Source of the DNA: Streptomyces diastatochromogenes
GTDB taxonomy: Bacteria; Actinomycetota; Actinomycetes; Streptomycetales; Streptomycetaceae
Direction: 5' to 3'
Assembly: GCF_002242805.1 (NCBI RefSeq)
Contig: NZ_MCGQ01000016.1
Location: 186,481-250,480, forward strand
Length of the DNA: 64,000 bases
Shown here: positions 1 through 9,047 of the stretch, piece after piece
Numbering within the stretch: the stretch's first letter is position 1
Layout of the letters: each line of letters begins with the position of its first letter
Position numbers and translations under genes: made by a program
Notes under the pieces: model-generated
The model's input: the letters and a program-made list of their open reading frames with translations, nothing else
Databases searched by the model: none
Told to the model about the DNA's origin: nothing

Positions 1-171
1 GAACGCCCCCCACACCGCCCACTCCGTGGCCGTGCAGGCAACTGTCAGGGACCGGCTGGCGGGGTTGTCCACGATCGGTACGGCATACGCGACGGCGAAC
101 GCCACCGCGAGCGCCAGCAGCGGTCGTTGGGTGCGCTGCTCCCAACGGGCCTGCGCCGACTGTTCGTTCAT
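1..171 (-). CDS. N-terminus of a probable ion-channel membrane protein (partial)
   Basis: Only the first 57 codons are in the window; the gene runs off the left edge. It starts at an ATG (171). The visible part has a short charged N-terminus followed by a hydrophobic helix (about residues 18-32) and then a loop leading into a second hydrophobic stretch ending in Trp-rich residues. This resembles the start of Streptomyces voltage-gated potassium-channel family proteins as I remember them, but the pore and selectivity filter are outside the window, so the call rests on the N-terminus alone. It is on the same strand as aceE, downstream of it, and separated from it by a terminator. Confidence 0.5.
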   Translation of the reverse strand, partial: MNEQSAQARWEQRTQRPLLALAVAFAVAYAVPIVDNPASRSLTVACTATEWAVWGAF

Positions 172-196
172 GGCCGCATAGTAAAGAAAAAGTAAC

Positions 197-222
197 GGGG
201 GCGGTGCACAGGCACCGCCCCC
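197..222 (-). terminator. Rho-independent terminator after aceE
   Basis: Perfect 11-bp inverted repeat (197-207 with 212-222) around a 4-nt loop. Read on the minus strand it is followed by a T-rich tract, the usual intrinsic terminator form. It lies 24 nt past the aceE stop and should end the aceE transcript before the channel-like gene. Confidence 0.8.
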
Positions 223-245
223 TTGACCGCTCAAGCCGCGCAGGG

Positions 246-2993
246 CTACGCGTCGCCGCCCGCGGCCCCCGGATGCGCCGCCGAGACGTCCAGCAGCTGG
301 TACCGGTCGATGGCCTGCTTCAGCACGGACCGGTCGACCTTGCCCTCCCGGGCCAGCTCGGTCAGCACCGCCACCACGATCGACTGGGCGTCGATGTGGA
401 AGAAGCGGCGGGCCGCGCCACGGGTGTCCGCGAAGCCGAAGCCGTCGGCGCCCAGCGACTGGTACGTGCCGGGCACCCACCGGGCGATCTGGTCCGGAAC
501 CGAGCGCATCCAGTCCGACACGGCCACGAACGGACCCTCGGCACCGCTCAGCTTCTGCGTCACGTACGGCACCCGCTGCTCCTCCTCCGGGTGCAGCAGG
601 TTGTGCTGTTCCACGGCCACGGCCTCGCGCCGCAGCTCGTTCCAGGAGGTCGCCGACCAGACGTCGGCCTTCACGTTCCACTCCTCGGCGAGGATCCGCT
701 GGGCCTCCAGGGCCCACGGCACCGCGACACCGGACGCCATGATCTGCGCCGGGATGGAGCCCGCCGTGGCCTCACCGATCCGGTGGATGCCCTTGAGGAT
801 GCCCTCGACGTCCACGTTCGCCGGCTCGGCCGGGTGCTGGATGGGCTCGTTGTAGACCGTGAGGTAGTAGAAGACGTCCTCGCCGTGCGGGTGCTCGGCG
901 TCGGAGCCGTACATCCGGCGCAGACCGTCCTGCACGATGTGCGCGATCTCGTACGAGTACGCCGGGTCGTAGGCCACGCATGCCGGGTTCGTCGAGGCGA
1001 GCAGCTGCGAGTGGCCGTCCGCGTGCTGCAGACCCTCGCCGGTCAGGGTCGTACGACCCGCGGTCGCACCCAGCACGAATCCGCGCGACAGCTGGTCGGC
1101 CATCTGCCAGAACTGGTCGCCGGTGCGCTGGAAACCGAACATCGAGTAGAAGACGTAGACCGGGATGAGCGGCTCGCCGTGCGTGGCGTACGCCGAGCCC
1201 GCCGCGATCAGGGACGCCGTGCAGCCGGCCTCCGAGATGCCGTCGTGCAGCATCTGGCCGGTCGGCGACTCCTTGTACGCGAGCAGCAGATCGCGGTCGA
1301 CCGCCTCGTACTGCTGGCCGAGCGGGTTGTAGATCTTCGCGCTCGGGAAGAAGGAGTCCATGCCGAACGTGCGGTACTCATCGGGCGCGATCAGCACGAA
1401 CCGCCTGCCGATCTCCTTGTCCCGCATGAGGTCCTTGAGGAGCCGGACGAAGGCCATGGTCGTCGCGATGGACTGCTGACCGGTGCCCCTCTTCACGGTC
1501 GCGTACGTCTTGTCGTCCGGCAGCGCCAGCGGCTTGGAGCGCACGACGCGGGTCGGGACGTACCCGCCGAGCCCCTTGCGCCGGTCGTGCATGTACTGGA
1601 TCTCCTCCGAGTTCCGGCCCGGGTGGTAGTACGGCGGCACGCCGGACTCCAGCTCCTTGTCGGAGATCGGCAGGTGCAGACGGTCCCGGAAGCCCTTGAG
1701 GTCGTCGACCGTCAGCTTCTTCATCTGGTGCGTGGCGTTGCGGCCCTCGAAGTTCGGGCCCAGCGTCCAGCCCTTGATCGTCTTCGCGAGGATGACCGTG
1801 GGCTGGCCCTTGTGCTCGACGGCCGCCTTGAAGGCCGCGTAGATCTTGCGGTGGTCGTGACCGCCGCGGCCCAGGTGCAGGATCTGGTCGTCGGTCATGT
1901 TCTCGACCATCGCGCGCAGCCGGTGGTCGTCGCCGAAGAAGTGCCGGCGGATGTAGTCGCCGGACTCGGTGGCGTAGGTCTGGAACTGGCCGTCCGGGGT
2001 CGTGTTCATCTTATTGACCAGCACGCCGTCGCGGTCCTGGGCGAGCAGCGGGTCCCAGGTGCGGTCCCAGACCAGCTTGATCACGTTCCAGCCGGCGCCC
2101 CGGAAGACCGACTCCAGCTCCTGGATGATCTTGCCGTTGCCGCGCACCGGGCCGTCCAGGCGCTGCAGGTTGCAGTTGACGACGAAGGTCAGGTTGTCCA
2201 GGTTCTCGCGCGCGGCGATGGTCAGCTGGCCGAGCGACTCCGGCTCGTCCATCTCGCCGTCGCCGAGGAACGCCCACACGTGCGACTTGGAGGTGTCCGC
2301 GATGTCGCGCGCCTGCATGTAGCGGTTCATCCGCGCCTGGTAGATCGCGCCCAGCGGGCCGAGGCCCATGGAGACGGTCGGGAACTCCCAGAAGTCCGGC
2401 ATGGAGCGCGGGTGCGGGTAGCTGGACAGCGCGTTCGGGTACTTCGACTTCTCCTGGCGGAAACCGTCGAGCTGGTCCGAGGTGAGCCGGTCGAGCAGGT
2501 ACGCGCGCGCGTAGATGCCGGGGGAGGCGTGGCCCTGGAAGAAGACCTGGTCGCCGCCGTCGCCCTCGTCCTTGCCGCGGAAGAAGTGGTTGAAGCCCAC
2601 GTCGTACAGGGAGGCGGAGGAGGCGAAGGTGGCGATGTGGCCGCCGACGCCGATGCCGGGGCGCTGCGCGCGCGAGACCATCACGGCCGCGTTCCAGCGG
2701 GTCGCGTTGAGGATCCTGCGCTCGATCTCCTCGTTGCCGGGGAAGAACGGCTCGGCGCGGGTGGGGATCGTGTTGACGTAGTCCGTGCTGCGCATCTCGG
2801 GCACGGCCACGCGCTTCTCGCGGGCCCGCTCGATCAGGCGCAGCATGAGGTAGCGGGCCCGCTCACGGCCGCGCTCGTCCACGGCGGCGTCGAGGGAGTC
2901 GAGCCACTCCTGGGTCTCTTCGGGATCGAAGTCAGGAACCTGACTCGGAAGGCCGCCAATGATGATCGGATTGCGATCGGATCCGGAAGCCAC
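246..2993 (-). CDS. aceE: Pyruvate dehydrogenase E1 component, homodimeric type
   Basis: Catalyses thiamine-diphosphate-dependent decarboxylation of pyruvate and reductive acetylation of the E2 lipoyl group, the entry step from glycolysis to acetyl-CoA. At 915 residues it has the length of the single-chain (alpha2) E1 found in actinobacteria and gamma-proteobacteria. The ThDP motif starts with GDG at about residues 244-246 and closes with an NCN about 26 residues later. The start is a GTG (2993) behind an AAGGA-type ribosome site; the N-terminus begins MASGSDRNP. It is monocistronic: a divergent 404-bp gap lies upstream and a strong terminator downstream. Transketolase-like central and C-terminal domains are intact, and no frame breaks are seen. 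Confidence 0.97.
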   Translation of the reverse strand: MASGSDRNPIIIGGLPSQVPDFDPEETQEWLDSLDAAVDERGRERARYLMLRLIERAREKRVAVPEMRSTDYVNTIPTRAEPFFPGNEEIERRILNATRWNAAVMVSRAQRPGIGVGGHIATFASSASLYDVGFNHFFRGKDEGDGGDQVFFQGHASPGIYARAYLLDRLTSDQLDGFRQEKSKYPNALSSYPHPRSMPDFWEFPTVSMGLGPLGAIYQARMNRYMQARDIADTSKSHVWAFLGDGEMDEPESLGQLTIAARENLDNLTFVVNCNLQRLDGPVRGNGKIIQELESVFRGAGWNVIKLVWDRTWDPLLAQDRDGVLVNKMNTTPDGQFQTYATESGDYIRRHFFGDDHRLRAMVENMTDDQILHLGRGGHDHRKIYAAFKAAVEHKGQPTVILAKTIKGWTLGPNFEGRNATHQMKKLTVDDLKGFRDRLHLPISDKELESGVPPYYHPGRNSEEIQYMHDRRKGLGGYVPTRVVRSKPLALPDDKTYATVKRGTGQQSIATTMAFVRLLKDLMRDKEIGRRFVLIAPDEYRTFGMDSFFPSAKIYNPLGQQYEAVDRDLLLAYKESPTGQMLHDGISEAGCTASLIAAGSAYATHGEPLIPVYVFYSMFGFQRTGDQFWQMADQLSRGFVLGATAGRTTLTGEGLQHADGHSQLLASTNPACVAYDPAYSYEIAHIVQDGLRRMYGSDAEHPHGEDVFYYLTVYNEPIQHPAEPANVDVEGILKGIHRIGEATAGSIPAQIMASGVAVPWALEAQRILAEEWNVKADVWSATSWNELRREAVAVEQHNLLHPEEEQRVPYVTQKLSGAEGPFVAVSDWMRSVPDQIARWVPGTYQSLGADGFGFADTRGAARRFFHIDAQSIVVAVLTELAREGKVDRSVLKQAIDRYQLLDVSAAHPGAAGGDA

Positions 2994-3397
2994 GCTGTTC
3001 CTTACCTGTCAGAGGGCCACTTTTTCCTGGTGCCTACACCGTTCCCCATCGTGTACCTCGGGAAGGCGCACGTCACCTCTACCGTGGGGTAACCGAGGCG
3101 CGGGCCGGTCAAAACGCAACGATACGCCCGGGGTGTGACGGGCATGGCAAAGTGTTCGAGGGTCGTATCGCCGGATGATTCCGAACCGCACAAAGCGGGC
3201 GCATCGGTGTGATGTGGGCCACGATGAATCGGGGTACGGTGCCAGAGGTTGCGGCGACACGGCCGGGATCGTCACCGTTTCGGCGGTCTGAACGGCCGGG
3301 TACTTGCGCGATCCGTCCCGCCCGTGTGGACTACGGCCAATGCTTCGCGCACGCGCGTGGCTGAGATATTCACCAAGACATGATCAGGAGGCAACCC
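2994..3397. promoter_or_regulatory. Divergent intergenic region between aceE and the DUF3052 gene
   Basis: A 404-bp stretch with no convincing gene. Short open frames on the minus strand (about 3002-3275) have no recognisable ribosome site and overlap the expected aceE leader. The region must carry the aceE promoter reading left and the DUF3052 promoter reading right. The long aceE leader suggests leader or repressor control, but I cannot name an operator. Confidence 0.5.
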
Positions 3398-3838
3398 GTG
3401 AGCGCGACCGCGGACCACGCGGAGGAGCGGACCAACCCTGCCGCCAGGCTGGGTTTCCAGCCCGGGCAGGTGGTCCAGGAGATCGGCTACGACGACGATG
3501 TCGATCAGGAGCTCCGCGAGGCCATCGAGGAAGCCATCGAGAGCGACCTCATGGACGAGGACTACGACGACGTGGCCGACGCCGTCGTGCTGTGGTTCCG
3601 TGACGAGGACGGCGACCTGACCGATGTACTCGTCGACGCCACCACGTACATCGAAGAGGGCGGCGCCATCCTGCTGCTCACGCCGAAGACCGGCCGTACG
3701 GGGTACGTGGAGCCGAGCGACATCTCGGAAGCCGCGACGACCGCCGGTCTGACCGCGTCCAAGAGCGTCAGCGTCGGCAAGGACTGGAGCGGCTCGCGTC
3801 TGGCGACGCCGAAGGCCGCGAAGTCCGGCAAGAAGTAG
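3398..3838 (+). CDS. DUF3052 family protein
   Basis: A 146-residue acidic soluble protein of the DUF3052 family, widespread in actinomycetes and of unknown function. I chose the GTG at 3398 (protein MSATADHAEE) rather than an ATG 18 nt upstream, because an AGGAGG site lies about 7 nt before the GTG. A central acidic segment (about residues 35-60, rich in Asp and Glu) precedes a mixed strand-helix part and a Lys-rich C-terminus ending GKK. It sits next to a peroxiredoxin as in other Streptomyces. A perfect hairpin terminator follows immediately. Confidence 0.85.
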   Translation: MSATADHAEERTNPAARLGFQPGQVVQEIGYDDDVDQELREAIEEAIESDLMDEDYDDVADAVVLWFRDEDGDLTDVLVDATTYIEEGGAILLLTPKTGRTGYVEPSDISEAATTAGLTASKSVSVGKDWSGSRLATPKAAKSGKK

Positions 3839-3873
3839 CCCGGCACGAAGCAAACCGCCCCGTCCTCGGGGCG

Positions 3874-3905
3874 TCGGACGGGCCGGGAGCACCCGGCCCG
3901 TCCGA
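3874..3905 (+). terminator. Strong hairpin terminator after DUF3052
   Basis: Perfect 14-bp inverted repeat (3874-3887 with 3892-3905) with a 4-nt AGCA loop. It lies about 35 nt after the stop codon. There is only a weak T tract, as is usual in Streptomyces. Confidence 0.75.
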
Positions 3906-3999
3906 AAGTCCGCGCCGAACCCGCGGTGATCGCTGCGTAGGGTGGTTCCGAGCGTCGCTGTGCGCTCACCCGATCAGCCCACCGAAGGGATGCACGACG

Positions 4000-4458
4000 A
4001 TGGCGATCCAGGTCGGCGACAAGGCGCCCGACTTCGAGCTCAAGGACAACCACGGCCGCACCGTGAAGCTCTCCGACTTCCGCGGCGAGAAGAACGTGGT
4101 GGTGCTCTTCTACCCCTTCGCCTTCACCGGCGTGTGCACCGGCGAGCTGTGCGAGCTGCGCGACAACCTGCCGAAGTTCTCGGACCGCGACACCCAGCTG
4201 CTCGCCGTCTCCAACGACTCCATCCACACCCTGCGCGTCTTCGCCGAGCAGGAGGGCCTGGAGTACCCGCTGCTCAGCGACTTCTGGCCGCACGGCAACG
4301 TCTCGCGTGCCTACGGCGTCTTCGACGAGGACAAGGGCTGCGCCGTCCGCGGCACCTTCATCATCGACAAGGAGGGCGTCGTGCGGTGGACCGTGGTCAA
4401 CGGCCTGCCGGACGCGCGCGACCTGAACGAGTACGTGAAGGCGCTCGACACCCTGTGA
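4000..4458 (+). CDS. Peroxiredoxin, AhpE/Bcp-like
   Basis: Thiol peroxidase of 152 residues that would reduce hydrogen peroxide, organic hydroperoxides or peroxynitrite in the cytoplasm. The peroxidatic motif PxxxTxxC spans residues 39-46 (Pro39, Thr43, Cys46), with further cysteines at 51 and in the DKGC segment near residue 110. The AhpC/TSA fold is complete, and its short length and lack of a C-terminal CP dimer segment fit the AhpE or atypical Bcp type. The ATG start at 4000 follows a GAAGGGA-like site. It precedes a set of Ter stress genes in the same orientation, consistent with an oxidative or envelope stress neighbourhood. Confidence 0.9.
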   Translation: MAIQVGDKAPDFELKDNHGRTVKLSDFRGEKNVVVLFYPFAFTGVCTGELCELRDNLPKFSDRDTQLLAVSNDSIHTLRVFAEQEGLEYPLLSDFWPHGNVSRAYGVFDEDKGCAVRGTFIIDKEGVVRWTVVNGLPDARDLNEYVKALDTL

Positions 4459-4598
4459 TCCGGCCTCGGGGCCGACACCTGTGATTGCTCGGGTCCAGGG
4501 TCTGCGGGGGGCGGGAACCCGTCACTAGGATCTGCACGTTGATCCCATATCCGAAGCACGACGGGGCTCCCCGCCCCTGGACACCACATGGAGGACTC

Positions 4599-5174
4599 GT
4601 GGGAGTCAGCCTCAGCAAGGGCGGCAACGTATCGCTGACGAAGGAGGCCCCCGGCCTGACCGCCGTCATCGTCGGTCTGGGGTGGGACGTGCGCACCACG
4701 ACCGGCACGGACTTCGACCTCGACGCCAGCGCGCTGCTGCTGAACACCTCCGGCAAGGTCGCGAGCGACCAGCAGTTCGTCTTCTTCAACAACCTCAAGA
4801 GCCCCGACGGCTCGGTCGAGCACACCGGTGACAACATCACCGGTGAGGGCGAGGGCGACGACGAACAGATCAAGGTCAACCTGGCCGGCGTCCCGGCCGA
4901 CGTCGAGAAGATCGTCTTCCCGGTGTCGATCTACGACGCCGAGAACCGCCAGCAGTCCTTCGGCCAGGTCCGCAACGCGTTCATCCGCGTCGTCAACCAG
5001 GCCAACCAGGCGGAGATCGCCCGGTACGACCTGAGCGAGGACGCGTCCACCGAGACCGCCATGGTCTTCGGCGAGCTGTACCGGCACGGCGCGGAGTGGA
5101 AGTTCCGCGCCATCGGTCAGGGCTATGCCTCCGGCCTGCGCGGCATCGCCCAGGACTTCGGCGTCAACGTCTGA
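4599..5174 (+). CDS. terD: TerD family stress protein (first copy)
   Basis: A 191-residue single-domain TerD protein, the standard family length. The start is the GTG at 4599 (protein MGVSLSKGGN) behind GGAGGA; an upstream TTG would add an unconserved extension. Conserved family features are visible: an N-terminal GVSLSKGGN strand, GLGWD near residue 26, the DLDASA segment, and the acidic GDNxTGEGEGDDE loop used by TerD proteins to bind calcium. These proteins act in tellurite resistance and broader chemical or phage stress, probably near the membrane with TerC. It is about 82 percent like the next gene by eye, suggesting a local duplication. Confidence 0.93.
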   Translation: MGVSLSKGGNVSLTKEAPGLTAVIVGLGWDVRTTTGTDFDLDASALLLNTSGKVASDQQFVFFNNLKSPDGSVEHTGDNITGEGEGDDEQIKVNLAGVPADVEKIVFPVSIYDAENRQQSFGQVRNAFIRVVNQANQAEIARYDLSEDASTETAMVFGELYRHGAEWKFRAIGQGYASGLRGIAQDFGVNV

Positions 5175-5200
5175 TCCCGGCAGGGTTCCGACACCCCTAC

Positions 5201-5237
5201 CGTCCGGCGCCGCACCGTTTACGGTCGGCGCCGGACG
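5201..5237 (+). terminator. Hairpin between the two terD copies
   Basis: Perfect 12-bp inverted repeat (5201-5212 with 5226-5237) with a 13-nt loop, 27 nt after the first terD stop. It could end or attenuate transcription so the two copies can be expressed at different levels. Confidence 0.65.
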
Positions 5238-5279
5238 CGCAGGACAACAGGGAAGCACCACTAGGGGAGGACCAGCATC

Positions 5280-5858
5280 ATGGGCGTCACGCTCGCCAAG
5301 GGAGGCAATGTCTCCCTCTCCAAGGCCGCACCGAACCTCACCAACGTCCTGATCGGGCTCGGCTGGGACGCGCGCTCCACCACCGGCGCCCCCTTCGACC
5401 TGGACGCCAGCGCCCTGCTGTGCGGTGCCGGGAACCGGGTGCTGGGCGACGAGTGGTTCGTGTTCTACAACCAGCTCACGAGCCCCGACGGCTCGGTCGA
5501 GCACACCGGTGACAACCTCACCGGTGAGGGCGAGGGCGACGACGAATCGATCCTGGTGGACCTGACCAAGGTCTCGCTCCAGTGCGAGAAGGTCATCTTC
5601 CCCGTCTCGATCCACATGGCCGACGAGCGTGGCCAGACCTTCGGCCAGGTCTCCAACGCCTTCATTCGCGTGGTCAACCAGGCCGACGGCCAGGAGCTGG
5701 CCCGCTACGACCTCAGCGAGGACGCCTCCACCGAGACCGCCATGATCTTCGGCGAGCTGTACCGCTACCAGGGCGAATGGAAGTTCCGCGCGGTGGGCCA
5801 GGGGTACGCGTCCGGGCTGCGGGGCATCGCCCTGGATTTCGGGGTCAACGTCTCGTAG
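5280..5858 (+). CDS. terD: TerD family stress protein (second copy)
   Basis: A 192-residue TerD-domain protein starting at ATG 5280 behind a GGGGAGGA site. The GLGWD, DLDASA and GDNLTGEGEGDDE calcium-loop motifs are all present, as in the copy just upstream. It differs mainly in the middle strand (CGAGNR versus NTSGK) and near ILVDLTKV. Together the two are the cytosolic calcium-binding core of the Ter system; the membrane partner follows 163 nt downstream. Confidence 0.93.
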   Translation: MGVTLAKGGNVSLSKAAPNLTNVLIGLGWDARSTTGAPFDLDASALLCGAGNRVLGDEWFVFYNQLTSPDGSVEHTGDNLTGEGEGDDESILVDLTKVSLQCEKVIFPVSIHMADERGQTFGQVSNAFIRVVNQADGQELARYDLSEDASTETAMIFGELYRYQGEWKFRAVGQGYASGLRGIALDFGVNVS

Positions 5859-6021
5859 GACCGCACAGGCCTTCGGACACACCCCTCGGGACCTGTGGCT
5901 TTTCCGTGTACGTCGCCCTGGCGGGGATCGCGGACAGGGCGCCCCTCTAGACTCGTGGTCAACGTTTAGCAAAGCTGAGTACGGCGCGGGGGAGACCCGT
6001 ACCAACACGATGGGGTAGCCA

Positions 6022-7167
6022 GTGCTTCTGAAAACCTTCGGCTGGTCGTTCGCGGTCACCGCGATCGGTCTGGTCGCTGCGGTCTTCTACGGGGGGTGGG
6101 AGGCCTTCGGCATCGTGGCGATCCTCTCCGTCCTCGAGATCTCGCTGTCGTTCGACAACGCGGTGGTCAACGCCGGAATCCTGAAGAAGATGAACGCCTT
6201 CTGGCAGAAGATCTTCCTCACGGTCGGCGTCCTCATCGCGGTCTTCGGTATGCGGCTGGTCTTCCCCGTCGTCATCGTCGCGATCAGCGCCAAGATGGGC
6301 CCGATCGAGGCCGTCGACCTCGCCCTCAACAACAAGGACCACTACCAGGAGCTGGTCACCGACGCCCACCCGGCGATCGCCGCCTTCGGTGGCATGTTCC
6401 TGCTGATGATCTTCCTCGACTTCATCTTCGAGGACCGGGACATCCAGTGGCTGCGCTGGATCGAGCGGCCCCTGGCCAAGCTCGGCAAGGTCGACATGCT
6501 GTCGGTCTGCATCTCCCTGATCGTCCTGCTCATCACCTCCTTCACCTTCGCCACCCACGCCCACCAGCACGGCGGCGCCCATGTCGACAAGGCGCAGACG
6601 GTCCTGATCGCCGGCATCGCCGGCTTGATCACGTACATGATCGTCGGTGGTCTCTCCGGCTACTTCGAGGACAAGCTGGAGGAAGAGGAGGAGCGCGAGC
6701 ACGAGGAGGAGGAAGAGGCCGCGCGCAGCGGGAAGAAGCGTTCGCCGGTGGTCCTGGCCGGCCAGGCCGCGTTCTTCATGTTCCTCTACCTCGAGGTCCT
6801 GGACGCCTCCTTCTCCTTCGACGGTGTGATCGGCGCCTTCGCCATCACCAACGACATCGTCCTGATGGCGCTGGGCCTCGGCATCGGCGCGATGTACGTC
6901 CGTTCGCTGACGGTCTACCTGGTCCGCCAGGGCACCCTCGACGACTACGTCTACCTGGAGCACGGCGCCCACTACGCGATCGGCGCCCTGGCCGTGCTCC
7001 TCATGGTCACCATCCAGTACGAGATCAACGAGGTCATCACCGGTCTCGTCGGCGTCGTCCTGATCGCCTGGTCCTTCTGGTCCTCCGTCCGCCGCAACCG
7101 CGCCCTCGCGGCCGCGGAGGGGGAAGCGGGCTCGGACGAGAAGGCCGAGATCCCGTCCGGCGTCTGA
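6022..7167 (+). CDS. TerC-superfamily membrane protein, DUF475
   Basis: Integral membrane protein of 381 residues in the DUF475 branch of the TerC/LysE-like superfamily. It starts at a GTG (6022; protein MLLKTFGWSF). About eight to nine hydrophobic helices are visible, with the TerC-type acidic motifs EISLSFDNAVVNA near residue 40 and LDASFSFDGVIGAF near residue 265 placed in membrane helices, where conserved Asp residues probably bind a metal ion. A strongly acidic cytosolic loop (about residues 215-232, mostly Glu) lies between the halves. The family is implicated in metal-ion export and in docking TerD proteins at the membrane; the position straight after two terD genes supports that. Confidence 0.9.
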   Translation: MLLKTFGWSFAVTAIGLVAAVFYGGWEAFGIVAILSVLEISLSFDNAVVNAGILKKMNAFWQKIFLTVGVLIAVFGMRLVFPVVIVAISAKMGPIEAVDLALNNKDHYQELVTDAHPAIAAFGGMFLLMIFLDFIFEDRDIQWLRWIERPLAKLGKVDMLSVCISLIVLLITSFTFATHAHQHGGAHVDKAQTVLIAGIAGLITYMIVGGLSGYFEDKLEEEEEREHEEEEEAARSGKKRSPVVLAGQAAFFMFLYLEVLDASFSFDGVIGAFAITNDIVLMALGLGIGAMYVRSLTVYLVRQGTLDDYVYLEHGAHYAIGALAVLLMVTIQYEINEVITGLVGVVLIAWSFWSSVRRNRALAAAEGEAGSDEKAEIPSGV

Positions 7168-7313
7168 CGTCCGGCAGGCCCTGAGCGCCCCCTACGGGCA
7201 AGATCAGGGACGTGACGGGGTGTGGCATCCCGTCCGGTGAGGAACGCTCTGTTCGGGGCGGCCGACGTGGTCGGCCGCCCCGACGGCGTTGGGACGAGTA
7301 CGTGGGGGCGGGA

Positions 7314-8048
7314 ATGGGGTTCTTCGACGGGCTGCGGGGCGGCCGGGCCGAGTTCGACTCGGGCAGCGCCGCGAGCAACGCGATCGAGCTGACCAGGCGG
7401 CACCACCAGGTGTCACTGACCAAGCAGGACGCGGCCACCGGGCATCTGCGCATCAACCTGACCTGGCGGATGCGGACCTCCGACTTCGACAGCAACCAGC
7501 GCACCAGTCTCTTCCGGCACCCCTTCAAGGCGCTCAAGCCGCCGGAGGTGCTCGGGCACGGGCAGAGCATGGTCAACGTCGACCTCGACCTGGGCTGTCT
7601 GTACGAGCTGACCGACGGCACCAAGGGGGTCGTCCAGCCGCTCGGCGGCTACCTCGGCGATGTCAACGCACCGCCGTACATCAAGCTCAGCGGGGACGAC
7701 CGCTTCGGGTCGGCGTCCGGCGAGACGATGTACGTCAACCTGGACCACCGGGACGCGATCAAGAGGCTGCTGGTCTTCGTGTACATCTACGACCAGACGC
7801 CGGCGTTCGACCGAACGCACGCGATCGTCACTCTTTACCCGAGCAACGGCCCTCGAATCGAGATAGGACTGGACGAGCGGCATCCCCAGGCTCGGTCATG
7901 TGCGGTCGTGATGATCGAGAACGTGAAGGGGGAGCTGGTCGTCCGACGCGAGGTGAAGTTCGTGTACGGGTTCCAGGGCGAGCTGGACCGGTTGTACGGG
8001 TGGGGGCTGACCTGGGGGCGGGGATACAAGACGAAGGTGGAGAAGTAG
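7314..8048 (+). CDS. TerA/TerD-domain protein
   Basis: A 244-residue protein with a divergent TerD-type beta-sandwich (from about residue 25 to the end). The ATG at 7314 (MGFFDGLRGG) is chosen; in-frame starts upstream lack a ribosome site, while a GGGGGCGGG stretch precedes this ATG. The acidic calcium loop is less obvious than in the TerD copies, but the DLDLGCLYEL, GDDRFGS and YIYDQTPAFDRTHA segments match the TerA-like TerD-fold group. It ends in a basic tail. It belongs to the same rightward Ter series as the two terD genes and the DUF475 protein. Confidence 0.8.
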   Translation: MGFFDGLRGGRAEFDSGSAASNAIELTRRHHQVSLTKQDAATGHLRINLTWRMRTSDFDSNQRTSLFRHPFKALKPPEVLGHGQSMVNVDLDLGCLYELTDGTKGVVQPLGGYLGDVNAPPYIKLSGDDRFGSASGETMYVNLDHRDAIKRLLVFVYIYDQTPAFDRTHAIVTLYPSNGPRIEIGLDERHPQARSCAVVMIENVKGELVVRREVKFVYGFQGELDRLYGWGLTWGRGYKTKVEK

Positions 8049-8074
8049 TCCCCGCGCCCCTGGGTGGGCTGCCC

Positions 8075-8872
8075 TCAGCGCCCGATGAACTGTGGCCCTT
8101 GGGGCGGCAGCTGGAAGTTCGGGTCCGGAGCCGTCAGGGCCGGCTGGGGCTGGGGATAGCCGTAGGCGGGCTGGCCGGCCGGCTGGGGATAGCCGTACGC
8201 CGGCTGCTGGGGTGACGTGGGCTGCGGGTATCCGTAGGCCGGCTGGGCGGGGACCGACGTCGGCTGCTCGGGGGGCAGGGGCTGGGACGTGGTCTCGGGC
8301 AGGGGGTGGCGCGGTTCCTCCTCCGGCTCCGACTCGTCGACCGAGATGCCGAAGTCCGTGGCCAGACCCTTCAGGCCGTTCGAGTAGCCCTCGCCCAGCG
8401 CGCGGAACTTCCAGCCCTCCCCGCGCCGGTACAGCTCGCCGCAGAGCATGGCGGTCTCCGCGCCCGTCTCCGGCTTGATCTCGAAGTGGGCCAGCGGCTC
8501 ACCGTCGGTGACGGCGGCGTCGTACAGCAGGATGCACAGGGCCGGGACGCGGTCGAAGGACACCCCGTCCGCGGAGGCGACCACCAGGATGCGGCCGACG
8601 CCGGGCTCGACCCCGGAGAGGTCTGACTGGATCGTGTCCGTCAGGCCCTCGGTGATCCGCTTCTTGCCCAGCCGCCAGACCTTGCCCGAGGGATGCCGGG
8701 GCTGGTTGTAGAAGACGAAGTCCTCGTCGGAGCGCACACGGCCGTCGGTGCCCAGCAGCAGCGCAGAGGCGTCCACGTCCGGGACCCCCTGCCCGGGTGT
8801 CCAGCGCAACACGGCGCGCACCGTGGTGGCTTCGAGCGGGACGTTGGACCCCTTCAGCATCGCGTGCGTCAT
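8075..8872 (-). CDS. TerD protein with Pro/Tyr/Gln-rich tail
   Basis: A 265-residue protein with an N-terminal TerD domain (about residues 1-175) and a long low-complexity tail. The start is placed at the ATG at 8872 (MTHAMLKGSN); 20 more codons are open upstream but look like leader. The TerD part has DVDASALLL and the FVFYNQP segment, but its calcium loop is altered (RITEGLTDT) compared with the other copies. The tail contains three copies of QPAYGYPQP between about residues 215 and 250. Such repeats are often found in condensate-forming or surface-interacting proteins. It is transcribed opposite to the rest of the cassette. Confidence 0.88.
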   Translation of the reverse strand: MTHAMLKGSNVPLEATTVRAVLRWTPGQGVPDVDASALLLGTDGRVRSDEDFVFYNQPRHPSGKVWRLGKKRITEGLTDTIQSDLSGVEPGVGRILVVASADGVSFDRVPALCILLYDAAVTDGEPLAHFEIKPETGAETAMLCGELYRRGEGWKFRALGEGYSNGLKGLATDFGISVDESEPEEEPRHPLPETTSQPLPPEQPTSVPAQPAYGYPQPTSPQQPAYGYPQPAGQPAYGYPQPQPALTAPDPNFQLPPQGPQFIGR

Positions 8873-9047
8873 GCCGTCATCCTGCCTTCTCGGTCCTGGC
8901 CACGACAATGCGGGGGGTGTTGTCGCCGACACGGGCGAGTTACCGGAAATTCATGCCCGAGGGGAACCTTCGACATGGATCCCTACGTACTATTACCGGC
9001 CACCCTTTACCGAATCCACAAGCTCGGCTTGCGCACTGAGGAGTGCT
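8873..9047. promoter_or_regulatory. Divergent promoter region inside the Ter cassette
   Basis: A 175-bp gap between the leftward TerD-tail gene and the rightward citrate-lyase-like operon. It contains a comparatively AT-rich patch (about 8950-9010), the likely site of the operon promoter. No clear operator repeat is visible. Confidence 0.45.

Noticed and set aside
204..3092. Long open frame on the strand opposite aceE
   Set aside because: Its predicted protein is an Arg/Val/Leu-rich mirror of aceE codons with no family features; high-GC genomes produce such antisense frames.
3002..3275. Minus-strand small genes upstream of aceE
   Set aside because: No ribosome site or family; they lie in the aceE leader region.
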